Below the pieces are notes generated by a model. The model was not told the DNA's origin and searched no databases. It worked only from the letters and a program-made list of their open reading frames with translations. A stretch of 64,000 bases of DNA from Heliopora coerulea (Eukaryota; Cnidaria; Anthozoa; Scleralcyonacea; Helioporidae). The position numbers and the translations under genes were made by a program. The stretch lies in assembly GCA_030142905.1 (NCBI GenBank), contig JASJOG010000184.1, forward strand, positions 310,001 through 374,000, given 5' to 3'. Positions 13,824-26,800 of the stretch are shown one piece after another; position 1 is the first letter of the stretch; each line of letters opens with the position of its first letter.

Positions 13824-16800
13824 AAACAGATACACAGTCCAAAAATTTTTCTCCCTTGTCACCACGCGTGTAACGGGACTCCACGCGCGTCGAGATTAGT
13901 ACCCTCGCACCGCGCTTCTCGCGGTGGGAGAGGGGACAATTATTCACCGAAGTGGAGGTGACTATTTGGAAACGAAACATGTTCAACACATTCTGAGTGC
14001 ATTTATCGCGAATACGTAAAAGAAATAAATATCTTTGAATACTTTAATGGCAAAGTTCATTGCTTTTTTGGTATTGTTCGGCACAGCGGCTTTGTTTATA
14101 AAATAAATTCTTTGAGCCGTTAGTGAAAAATAAAATCAGCGGAACTGCTCGTCTGACGAAACATTCCGCCTCTTTGTCCAACGAAGAAAGGGATGAAATT
14201 TTGGCAAAAAACGCTCGGTGAATACAAAGAGAACAACAAGTTGGTCTGCGGCACTACCAGCTATCATCTAGAGCAACTCTTACGCTTTTTTCGTGCTCTC
14301 CCATCTTCCCGCGTGCATCCATAACTCGATGGAGAACGCCAAACCATGAATCATTTCTTCATTTCAAGTGATTTAATGTAAATGCCAAATCTTCATAAAA
14401 TTATAGAAGACTGATCGTGCCGAAAAAGAGTTATTAAAACACGTTAGAAATATATTTTCACATTTACTGTTCTTCAAACTTTCTTCGTTTGTTGACAGCA
14501 ACAAAACTTTCTTAATGGAAATGTTTGTAGCTAATGAGCACATCTCATTCTACAAGACCACGATATTGTCGCAACCCGCTAAATTCAAATTCGGAGAGAA
14601 ATCCTGAAGTCACTTCCTAATTTCTTCGATTGAGATCTCAAACAAGTTCAGTAGTTATCTGGAGAATTTCAACAATCGCTCAACATTCCTAAACAGAGAA
14701 CATAAACCGAGTAGCGCATAAAAAGACTAAGTGTGGTTGGTGAAGGATTTCAATAAGTATAGCTTCGTTTTTTGTAAAAAAATGTAGCTGCAAATTGTAA
14801 TGAATTAAGCTACAAGAAAGCAAATAAAATTCTGCGTCAACGTCACGTGGCAAGCCAGTTAAAAATTTATAAACGTAAACTCAAACGTACCTTCTGAGGA
14901 ATAATTACATATATTACAGAGGAACCGTCTGCCTCCATCTATGAACTGCATGAAGGGGTTCATATAAGCTTTACAGCGATTGCACCTTACTGGGCCGTTA
15001 GCACCATGGTCAACCAGCTGTAGAGAACTCTGAAATGGATGAATGGCAGAAGACAGTTGTTTCGTTTTATAGTATATATGATACTCCATTTTCAATTACT
15101 TAAGGATCAGACGTGTTTGTCAACTTTTAGTAATTAATGATTACATAAAGAAACTTCGATTTCCAAGAGTTCTTCCCATTCTCCCATCCAAGCGGAAAGA
15201 CTCTGGCAACGAATATTGAGAGCGACACTGATATCCAAAACATCTACTTCCTGTGTTCGCCAATTTCAGTTCCTCTTTTTGGCTAGCAAACCGCCGCCTT
15301 CCAGTTCCGGTTGGGAGAGATTTTAGCAAATTGTGTCTTTGTAAAAGTTCAGCCTTTCCCTGCAAATAACAATTTATTCCTATACTGCACATTTCTACTC
15401 TGGAGTAAGGGGTGATGCGAAATTTCAACTTTCCGATCTTGTTCTGTGTTAAAATACTCCGCAGGTGAAGTATTTCACCCAAATTTTGCAAGCACTCAAA
15501 TATCTACTTTATTGTACCTCTTCCCCTGGAATTTCAGCAAATGGAGATACGGAAACAGCAAATGGGACGCCAGATGCCTTCAGTACATCTTGATTGGTAG
15601 GAACGTTGTAAACTGTGGAACGCATGAACTTTGGACTACAATTCCCTGCAAAATTCGGGATACTTAGAATAAAATTATTTTTCATGAAACACTTCAATTT
15701 GATTTATTTAAAAATGGTAACATCTGGTCATTACCATCATCGCGAATAACACATTTCGTGGTGATCAAGGGAGGTACCCTCCCTCGGACGCTGGTATTGA
15801 ACGAAGTGTCCTTGAAGTTGTCTTGGTCATCTTTCATGACTTGGATCTGGAAATAAAAGAAGATTTGAGTTAACAAGTTCCCAAATGAATGAGACACATG
15901 GGGGTAGAATTGAACAACGGGAAAAGCTGTGCTCTCCTTAAGTAAACAAAGAACAATATTTTACAAAGAGCGAATGTTGCAGCATAATATCGGTAATGAG
16001 GGTAAATTTTCAAGGTCGTGCCGACATGTTAGACGTTCAGTCCTTTGAACAACACCGATGAGCCAAAAAGAATAGTCTCGCCTAGTAATTTTTTTGCTTG
16101 TCCATTTTGAATCAGGATATAACTATAAGCTAGCACCTGCCACCAGAGTGTTGACATACAGCAAAATAGTTAAAGCAGGTCTCAACAGTGATCAGAACAT
16201 CGCGGATTCAATCCCCTTTAGTTTAGTTCATTAGCATAAGTATCTCCACAATAATGTATTATATCTTGTTAAGCGACTTCCAGGGATTGAAGTTCGTACC
16301 GTAGGCGAGGATATCAAACTTTTTCCCTATTAACATTTGGCCAAAATGAGAAGTATGCGAGCTGTAAATAGAGAGTGAAAACGAAGATTCGTAGCTAAGT
16401 ATATCATATCGGGATTTGAGCATGTAAACCTGTTCAAGTTTCATCTTCAATATGATCAAGTGACCGACGAGCAACACTAGTGCAGTTTTGCTAGCTGTCA
16501 AGAACAGTTTGATCGTTGATGGAGTCGGCAACCATATCTCGTCATACCAAGTATTCAAACTATTACAGCACTTTGTCACTTCCTTCCCACTAAAAACTTG
16601 AAACGCCTTATTTTCATGCCTTATGGCATGCAATATAATCAGTGTATGTACAAAGATTGTGATGTAAAATGTGATTTAAAACGTTAAAGTGTAGTAAAGA
16701 TTTAAATTTCTATGTAATTAATGAAATACACAATAGCTTACTGGACTTGGTATTTGATCAGGATCGATCCTTCTCGACTGCTGTGGCATTGGAGAGTTCA

Positions 16801-18522
16801 TTGGCATTCCGCCGGGTGATGGCCGAGATGGACCTGGTCCATACCCAGGCATCTGCGCGGTGGACGACTAAAAATTGAAAAGAAACGATAAAGGGTTTGC
16901 ATGAGGACTAAAGAGCACGCAAAACTGTTCACCTTTTTTCTTAATTTTTTTTTTATCGCAGTGGCTTGTCAAATAAAATCTGTATGACGCTCTTCTGAAT
17001 AGCAGGACGAAACCCAGACCAAGGGCCTTCGCTCGAAACGTCAGCATCTCCTTTGCTATATTTTTTACTCGTCGTTCAACAGAGTCTACGCAACATTCCA
17101 TGTCCATAGTATTATACGGACTTTTTACCACTGCGACATAACGCCTAATCTGAAGAAGTTTTCTCTTGGCCTTCGTCGTGACAGTGTAAGAGGCTATTTA
17201 CATGGACTTGGGTGTTAGGCTTGCCAAACCCCCCAAGACAACTTTATCGACTGTTTATATGGAAAAAGTAACGTAATCATGTTGGGATTTACCCTAAAGT
17301 GCAAAGATAGCGAATCACATGTTCAAATCCGTGACAACGTTGTTATCGATCTTCTCGAATGTTATGGTTGTTATTCTAACAATAACTAAAATAATAGTCA
17401 TAACCACGCAGAGGCACACTCAGCTGGATGTTCTTGCTGGGCAGGCTGCCATAAAACAACATTCATTCGTTACACTAAACTAATTGCGCATGCTTGACTT
17501 CATGCATAACTTGGGTAGCCGCGTCAAGAGGTTCACACAGGTATGTTAGAAAAAAAACGCTGATCACGACAGTAACACATTAGAAATGACGCACAAAAAC
17601 TAAACAACAGAATCTTCCGCTTACTTTCACTTAACAACGTTCTACCCATTAACGTAATGCCCAGCCCTCGAAATTTCTCTAAATCTTCGACGGCAAAAAA
17701 TTGCCGTCGATATTTTAGAGTTCGGCGGCAACTCGACGGCAATTTTTTCCCTCGGGTTTATTGTAAGAGGAACTCTAAAACATATGTCGTAAGCAGCTGA
17801 ATAATAAAAAAACATCTCAAAACTTTCCCATTTTAATATATAACTAGTCGTACTAAACCTTGTTATCACTAACAAATACGCAAGTAAAAAGAACAATGTC
17901 AATGAACAAACATCAGTCCATCTTAATTAATCCTCGTCTGTTTGAGATTCTGATTCAGAATCAGAATGAGAATCAGGAAGCAAATTTGGGTCAATCGTCT
18001 CAATAGTTGTGGATTCCTTTTCTCAGTACTCATCGCCAGTACTTTATGTAAGACAATGCGTAAGATCTATTTGTTAGTAAACAACGGTATTTAACGTCGC
18101 CATGAAAACATTTATTATCGTCGAGCAATGATGAGGAATAAAATTCAGGAAATCTGTAGATGATCATTTGTTCATAACATAGCACTTGAGTTTCTTAGAA
18201 GAATTGATGAGATTCAGTAGGCAATAAGCACAAAAATCTTCGACGGCAAAAAATTGCCGTCGATAATTTCATTTTCGGCGGCATTAAGGTGAAGGGTGAA
18301 TTTTGTCGGCCTAGAAAACATAAATTTCCAAACTTTCTTCACAAATTAGCGTATTAAGAGGTAAATTTTGTAAGACATTTGTAAAACTTGCAGCAGATGC
18401 TTTATCGGGTCTAAGACAATCGGCTATCACCTCGTGTTTAAATCCCGCTAAAACTCTCCGGCACGGTTTCTAAACATTACACATATGTATAAATGTACAT
18501 ATGTACAATATATACATATATA

Positions 18523-18558
<36 letters not shown>

Positions 18559-19030
18559 TGTATGTATGTATGTATGTATATATGATGAAAAGTTTGTTCT
18601 CAAGCTTTATCTCAGAAAACTTCTGAGCTCCCCAACGGGAATCGAACCCGTGTCTAGCGATTGCCGGTACGGTTGTTTTACCACTAGACTATAGGGTCTC
18701 AGACGGCAAGCATGATGTTAATTAGAGACCTGGTTCGTAATATTCATATGCCTCTTTCGTACTTGAAACCTGAACATACCTGTAGTATGATATTGTGTGT
18801 ATGAGTAAATTTCATCTTACTAAGTGTAGATGTTTGTAAGCTTGGATATATATGTGATGAAAAGTGACCCTATAGTCTTGTGGTAAAACAACCGTACCGG
18901 CAATCGGGAGACGCGGGTTCGATTCCCGTTGGGGAGCTCAGAAGTTTTCTGAGATAAAGCTTGAGAACAAACTTTTCATCATATATATATCCAAGCTTAC
19001 AAACATCTACACTTAGTAAGATGAAATTTA

Positions 19031-19079
<49 letters not shown>

Positions 19080-22000
19080 GTGCGCTCATAAGTTACTGGA
19101 CACCCTGTTTTTTTACAGATATATTCCATTATGCAAGCTCTAGGAAAAGCAAACAAGGTTTTTTCATCTTAGGATTTGAACTTGATGCCGTAAACTTCAT
19201 TTCGATAATGTTTTACTGTCATACTTTATGGCTGCATACTATAGCTTTCCAATTGCGGGACAGTTCAAATAATGCATGTCTGTCCTACTGTTTCTTTCGT
19301 TGATCTCGCACAATAAAGCGGTCGCATGTTTGATTTAAATATTTCAAAAAATCGGACGAATTTCAACTTAGTGCACAAGATTATCAAGCCATGGAACGCA
19401 AGAAAGATGTGAAGAAGACTACAGCTGGGAAACGTTTATCAGAGGAGACCAAGTGGCGGGTTATTTTCTTGAAGAAAGAAGGTCAGTTGAGCAACAGACA
19501 GATTGCTTCACGATGCAAGGTCAGTCCTTCAACTGTATCGAATCTATGGGCGAGGTATAGGGAGACGGGAAGTATGGCAGAACGGAACGACAGACGAACG
19601 GGACGGCCGAGGAAAACCACACCAAGGCAAGACCGAGCCTTAGTGCGATCAAGTGAACGAGATAGATTTGAAACTGTTCCTCAGCTCAGACGGTATCTTA
19701 TACAAGAAGGAACAGAGTTGTCTTTGTCTACCATCAAGAGGCGTTTGGGTAATGCTAATCTTAATGGACGAGTAGCACGTAAAAAGCCATTGATAAGCGA
19801 GACTAATGCACAAGCACGTTTGTCGTACGCTTTGTCAAAGAAGGACTGGATAACTGAGGAGTGGAACAAAGTCATGTGGTCAGACGAAAGCAGTTTTACA
19901 ATTTTTCCAAACTGTGGTAAACTGTATGTGCGACGACGACCTGGTGAAGAGTTTAGAAAGGAGTGTCTGAAACCCACTGTCAAACATGGAGGTGGAAAAA
20001 TAATGGTATGGGGCTGTGTGAGCGGTGCTGGTGGGATAGGAAAACTCAAAAGGATAGAAGGAAAGGTCGAAGCAGAGGTTTATTACCACATTCTACGGCA
20101 CCAAATGGCACCCACCATGACACGCTAGGGTGGGAGAAAATCTTTTATTTTTATGCAAGACAATGTGCCTGTCCACACCGCTAAAAAAAATCGTGATTTT
20201 CTAAAGTGAAGTGGTTTCGATGTGCTGGACCATCCTGCTCAATTCCCCGATTTGAATCCTTCAGAGGACATCTGGTGGGCAATCGAAAACGCACTGTTAG
20301 ACAAGCCGCTTCCTTCTAACACTGATGACTTGTTTGACAAAATTAAAGAAGTATGGGACAACTATCCCACTGATGATCTTCTTAAGTACATCGCTTCAAT
20401 GCCAAGACGCATAGAGGCTGTAATTCAGGCCTGAGGCGGGCACACAAAATACTGATTGAAGTGTGCCTTATGTTGTGTGCATGTACATAATCAAAAGTGT
20501 ATGCTATTATATGTAGCCATTGATATCGAAACTAACAATAAAAGATAATATTTTTTTCTAAATAAAATTCAAATTCTGTTACGAGAAAAGTCAATGTCCT
20601 CCTCCGGGAGCATCCATTACGTACTATATCTAAAAAAAAACAGGGTGTCCAATAACTTATGAGCGCACCTGTATATATATACATACACACATATATATAC
20701 ATATAAAATGGCAGTGGAAATCAGAAATTGACCATTAGACTTACCGGTCCATTTGCAGGGCCCATTGGTGGCATTGGGCCGGTCAAATTCATGGGCGATG
20801 CACCAGGTCGGGGAGGATAATTACGGTGTCCTGGAGCACGGGCACGTTGTGGTGCACCAGGATTAGCCATTGAAAACGATTGGGTTTGGGATAGCGGTAA
20901 ACTTTGACCTGGTGAATGTGGAGGCATAACGCTGTGTTGACTAGGAACTGATGGACCACTTAAGTTAAGGTTTGGACCTGTAAAAGGTGGAAGTTAAATT
21001 CGTTCATATACAACAGGTCAGCTACTTGAACATATAGTTCATGGACGAAGTCTATAAGATACGTGCATATAGAAAATTTCTGACAGGAAAGCAAAACTAA
21101 GCAACAAGATAACCAAGTAACAGATATTTCATGAAGTAGCCAAACTGGTTTGCTTTGGTACGTCAACAATCCAAGTAAATCAAGTATCCGTAGCATCCCA
21201 TCTTTATTTTACTGTCAGTACTTTTTAGGCCACAATTCCGGGGTTTTTTTTAATTCACATGTGACGTCCAGAATTTAATATTCTTTATAACGGTACAAGA
21301 TTCTAGAGTAGCATATGTCCACATAAGGTTCAGGAGAATTTTAAACGTGGCCTGTTTGATCGAGGTCAATTACAAAGAACCTAATTTCACGTAGCTTCCG
21401 TATTCGAAAGGTGTCATCTTCCAATTCTAAAGTATATATACAAATAAAAGTTTATTTGCCACTATCAGTTTTGAGAATAACTTTCAAATGAAGTAGAAAT
21501 ATTCCCTTTTATATTAGTCTTACATTTTCAGAACTCCAATCTTGATGTTACGATGTCTTATTTTTATTAATGTTTTCATTTCTTTTTTACGTTGTCGACT
21601 GGATGTTGCATAATTTATCTGTTTGGGCAAGTTTTGCTCACATTCTTCTTCACATTCAACCCAAAATACATAGAATTTCTTATTGCATGCTTGATTTCAG
21701 AAATGTTTTCTGAATTCAATGAAATCAATCATTTTCAACACCCCCTTGACTCAAAACTTAAATGAGTCGGGGTGCCGACCAATGCAGTGTTGCGATCCCA
21801 AAACAAAACAAAAAGGAGTGGAAAATGATTGAATTAACTAATCAGTTGTAGTATGTGATTATAACAATATTTAAAACATGTTATGTGTACCGCAGTCCTC
21901 ACTCAGGATGAGGTAAGTACATGAGACTTAAAAAGTAAGTCAAAATAAAAGGAAATTAATTTTGTTTTTAAAAATCGTAAAGCTGAAGGCTTAAAACCAT

Positions 22001-23845
22001 GACCAGCCGACAACTTCAAAAAGTATAAAATAAAACATATTCCGAAGAATAAAGTCATCTTTTATTTCTAACAAAGATAAGATTCCGGAAATGTCTCGCA
22101 ATAATGTCGTCTACCAAATTACTTGTCCTGGCTGCAACAAAACATATATAGGTAAAACCGACCGTTGTCTTCACAAACGCCTTTCCGAACATTCTACTCA
22201 ACATAACACCAGTGCAGTTGCCCAACATTTTCTCGAATGTGAACACGCTCACTTCATTAATGACTTATATGATCAGTACGACCGACTAAATGACCTTCCC
22301 TTTTCTTCTAACACATCTACCTCCATTAAAAATTTAATCTTTAATAACTATAAAATTCTTTATACGAGTAAGTCTACTAACACCAATAAACTTCTAATAA
22401 TTGAAGCACTCCACATTAAGTTCAATAAACCTGCGCTTAATTCTGGGCTCAAAGCTAGCAAAGAACTCAACCTTTTTAATTAGATATTATGGCCATTTGT
22501 TATCAGTTAGCCCATTAGTTCTATTCACGCCCAACCGCTTTATTAATGGTGGTGAGAACTTCTAATTAGCATTAGCATCTCAACATCTCAGCATGTAAAT
22601 TAGGGATTATCGGTAGTGTTTTCTAATTCCGTCTCGATGATGTCATCACACCTGTATATAGACACTGGCATTTTATTGTAATTATCATTCTGTCTGAAGA
22701 TGACTTTGGAATAAAGTCGAAATATCACAGTTCCAACTATAGTTTTATCTTGCATTGACTCATATCTTGAATTCTCAAGATGACTTTATTCTTCGGAATA
22801 TGTTTTATTTTATACTTTTTGAAGGCTTAAACACGTTCTAAAACTCTCGATACTTCATGTTTTGACTCGTTCTTAACCCCAGCGCCCTTTCAAAAACGCC
22901 TAGAACTATGCATTTATTAATGAAAACTTGAGGCTCATTTCATACCTTAAAAACACAAGTGACAACCAGAGATTTACCCTGGAGACAAACAAATTTTTGC
23001 AGTAAACACGCCATAAGTTCCCATAGATAATCGACACGAGCGGCAAAAACATTAAATCAGAATGTACATAATCAAAAACAAATTTTCATCAGGTCTCAAT
23101 CGTGTAAAACAACTTGCACAATCCCACTTGTGGTCATGACCCAAGATGATCTGATTCTATGTAAATACTTGTGATAATTTAGCCATTCAACACTCAATAA
23201 TCTGACTTAACAAGAATACATTATGATAATTGATAATATTAGATATAAAATAAATACCATTTATTGTTCCTGGTGGATGTGACATAGGACCTGGAAAGTG
23301 TTGAGGTTGGTCAGGTCTTACTCCAGTAGGTGGGCCTGTAGCTATTCCTGGTGTAAACTGACTTGTTGGCAGCTGCTGGTTAGGTCCAGCTCCTGGTACA
23401 CTATTGACACCATAATGAAGCTTATCCATTGGACCTTGCTGTGGCTGAATGGCTGGCTGCTCAGGTTTTACATTAGGCATCCCTGGGGGTGGAATTTGTT
23501 GAGATAATTTCTGCTGATTGCTACTAATCTGAAGATTACCCATTGGTTGGTTCAGAATCTAGAGGTAAACAAACATTTTAGTCAGTGAAAAGAAACATTG
23601 TGGTATAGTGGCATGTAATTCATGAACAAAATTCTTCTGATCTAGATGTATCATTCTGCACAATGTCCATAATTCTTGCAAATCCCTTTGATCACCTATG
23701 AAGTGCCCACATACCTGTACCTGAATATTGAGTGCCCATATACCTAGGTATATGGGCACTCGATACTTCCTTCATCAATATTTGTCAACTTATAATAAGC
23801 ATTTGAAGGAAGGTGCCAAAATATCTCTATCTCTATCTCTCTATC

Positions 23846-23897
<52 letters not shown>

Positions 23898-26800
23898 CAT
23901 ACATATACATACATACATACCAGCCAGCTGCCCACGATAGCTAGCAGTTTTAGGACCTTCCCAACCATTTTTAATTTCAAAATACAACTCAACTTAGGGT
24001 CATTGGCAAAATTGCTTTTTTCAAGATCAAAATTAATTATGGTAATTTGTTTTGATTTCTCTGTATATGATCCTAAAACAAATATATACGATTGTAAAAC
24101 ACAATATGTATATGATCATTAAAGACAATAGCATCAAACTTGTTGAAGAGTTTTTACATTACAAGATAAATGCATTTTATTTTAGTTTACATTACATTTT
24201 ATTTTGGCTTATGTCCAGAATGTAACTTTGCCATTAGGGAAACAGCCTGCAAAAATTTTGACCAACAAAAAACAGCCTACAAAATTAGGCATATTTTCTT
24301 GCCATTATTTTCAACCCTGATATATATATATATATATATATTTATATAGTGGAGTTCTTGTAGTGTCCTAACTGCAACAAAGTAAGTGCTATTGTCAATT
24401 TCACCTCATAAGCAAGGACACCAAGGAGACATGATGATGACCTTCTATGTGTTTGACAAGTAGCACACATAGTTTGGTTTGTGCATGTGCCAATGTGTGC
24501 ATGTGCTATTATGTGCATCAAATGAAAAGGCCTGATTTAATAAATATACTAAATTTAAAAGTTTGGGCAGACAAAAATTTTCTCATAAAATATTGTGGGT
24601 AGATCCAATCCAAACACTTCAGATTTGATTTTGGAGGGAACTCAACTTTGACCAGTTCCACACTAAAATTAAGCAATGTATCATTCACCAATGTAAACAT
24701 ATGCTTTCTCAGTCCAACTACTTAAATATAACACAGGTTTTCAATGGATGTCAATTTGCCTTCAAAAGAACCCCAGCCTTTTAACAGAGAAGGGTTGAAT
24801 TAGTTGGAATAAAATCTCACAAGGCCACCTGAAGAAGAGCTGTAGGTTATAACTGAGACCAACCTGTCAACTCAATTCATTGTAACACTTGTTACAGGAA
24901 TTATGGACTTTACCTAACGTGTCACCTCTATTACATAATTGAATTTTGTAACAAAATACAACCTCCATAAGAAAGGAATAAGGAGCATTCCCCAAAGAAC
25001 ATTATTAAGGGTCAAGAGATCTTACATGTAGTTTTTAAGTTCATAAAACTTCACTTAATTGTTGTTTATCAAAATAGTAAGGATTTTATCATTACAGTGG
25101 GTTTCACACACTTGAAGTTTTGTGTAAAATAGGCAGTTTTTACATACCTGCTGAGCATTACCAGATGTTAAGTGAGGAGGTTGCTGATAATAAGGAGTAT
25201 TTGAATGAGGGAATTGTTGTGGTGACATGGGCTGTTGTGACGAGAAAATATAACATAAAATTAAGGAATGATGGATCCTAGAGACCTCTTCACAATGTAA
25301 AATCTCACAATGGCCTAATCTTATGAAAATTACACTGTATATCCTTTCTCAACATGTACTGTAACAATACTTCACCATATTTGCTTTATATTGTAAAGTA
25401 CAGTATTGTTCATCAGACCAGACTCCATATATAATTATATTATAATTAATTTTACATCATTTAGCAAAATTTAATAATACAGGGTTACTGTATACATGAA
25501 ACACACCTATACATTCAGCATAAGCAACTGTTACACAAAAGACTGCACAAGGATCTGTAAGGGCCCATTTACCTATGCCACTGTCATATGTGATTGTTCA
25601 TTTTCATGTATCTGATTCAGTCATACAAGTGCTCAGGACCAATTCAACATTCGTGAGCAAATAGCAAGCAGTAATTATGCATTTATGACAAAATTGCATA
25701 TGCCAAAGTGAAGAAGTGCATATAACAGTCACATCATGCGGATGGGCCTTAAAATGTTGAATTGTCACATGACAGATACCCCATATGTAGCCCATCAGAG
25801 ATGACTAAAGGCATACCATAATTTCTGGGTGATTACCTGCACAGCATATAACCCACACAGTGATGGAAATGTCACTTTTTTTCAAAAAAAAGCTCATTGT
25901 ATTACCCCTCACTGTTAGATAACCCCCAGCATTTTACTACCTTGAAACAAAGTCATCAACTGCACAGAATTTTTGGTTACATGTTAAAAATGTTGCTCAT
26001 ATTAGTTCACTTTTACAACATTTGTAAAAAGGTTAAACAACCACAAGATTTCAAAATAGTATGATAGATAAAAACATTTACTAAGATTACAAGTACTTTT
26101 ATCAGCCATGCATGGGTTGTCTGGTTTTATTGTGTGATGCAGCTCATTTTAAATTGTTTTGTATTACATGTTGGTTCCAACCTACATCGTATGAGTTACA
26201 TTAGAATATAAGTTGCAGAAGACTGTTTCACTTGCACATTACCAAACTGTGGTTGTCTCAAAACATCAATTTAACATCCTGTGTGACTTGATCACAATCT
26301 CTAATGTTGAAAGATGAAAATGGAACTCTTGGCCTTGACTGTGGCATTGCACTGCTGAATCACATGTCTCATTCAGGCATTTCCATGTGTTTCAGTTTTA
26401 AAAATCACCCGGAAAATATGGTAATTTTATCAACAGTCAATGACAGACATTTTGATTTGTGTGACTTTCCAGAGGTCTGTCACAATGGCACCTGTAAATT
26501 CTACAGGAGCAGATCTAGGAAAGGAGGGCTGGAAAGAGCATCCTGTAGAAGATTTAATATAAAGAAAAAATATCTTCTATAGCAGTTTTCAGCTAAATTA
26601 AATGACTTGTTTACTGTATAATCTGGTGTACAATTATGGTACAATCTGGTTAATTTTAAATGCAAACACCACCATAAATGAATCAGAACTGTACCTGGTT
26701 TACATGGTACAAATTTATTGGGATCACAGCCATAAATCACGGGGCTCAATATAACAATTTGTGATTCATGGTTCCGGAATCAAATTACAACTCTCACAAC

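Larger units (their letters stand above)
21985..22831 (+). mobile_element. 5'-truncated Penelope-like element with 11-bp target duplication
   Basis: GAAGGCTTAAA flanks the insertion on both sides (21985-21995 and 22821-22831). Just inside, a perfect 48-bp inverted repeat (22014-22061 and 22777-22824, CTTCAAAAAGTATAAAATAA...) brackets a GIY-YIG ORF and a short 3' region ending in the CTGAAGATGACTTT motif. The reverse transcriptase half is missing. Inverted terminal copies and variable short target duplications are known for Penelope elements. Confidence 0.85.

Noticed and set aside
16259..16633. 124-codon minus-strand frame between Sec24 exons 6 and 7
   Set aside because: No domain, no splice sites in phase with the flanking exons, and the flanking exons already join in phase. 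Left as intron.
17940..17975. GATTCTGATTCAGAATCAG palindrome
   Set aside because: Short low-complexity palindrome with no partner or context.
18531..18578. Regular short repeats resembling an array
   Set aside because: A TATG microsatellite without spacers; not a CRISPR array, and the genome is eukaryotic.
18625..18939. Two tRNA genes
   Set aside because: A and B boxes are good but the acceptor and anticodon stems do not fold well, and the copies share a non-tRNA tail. SINE-like is a better reading.
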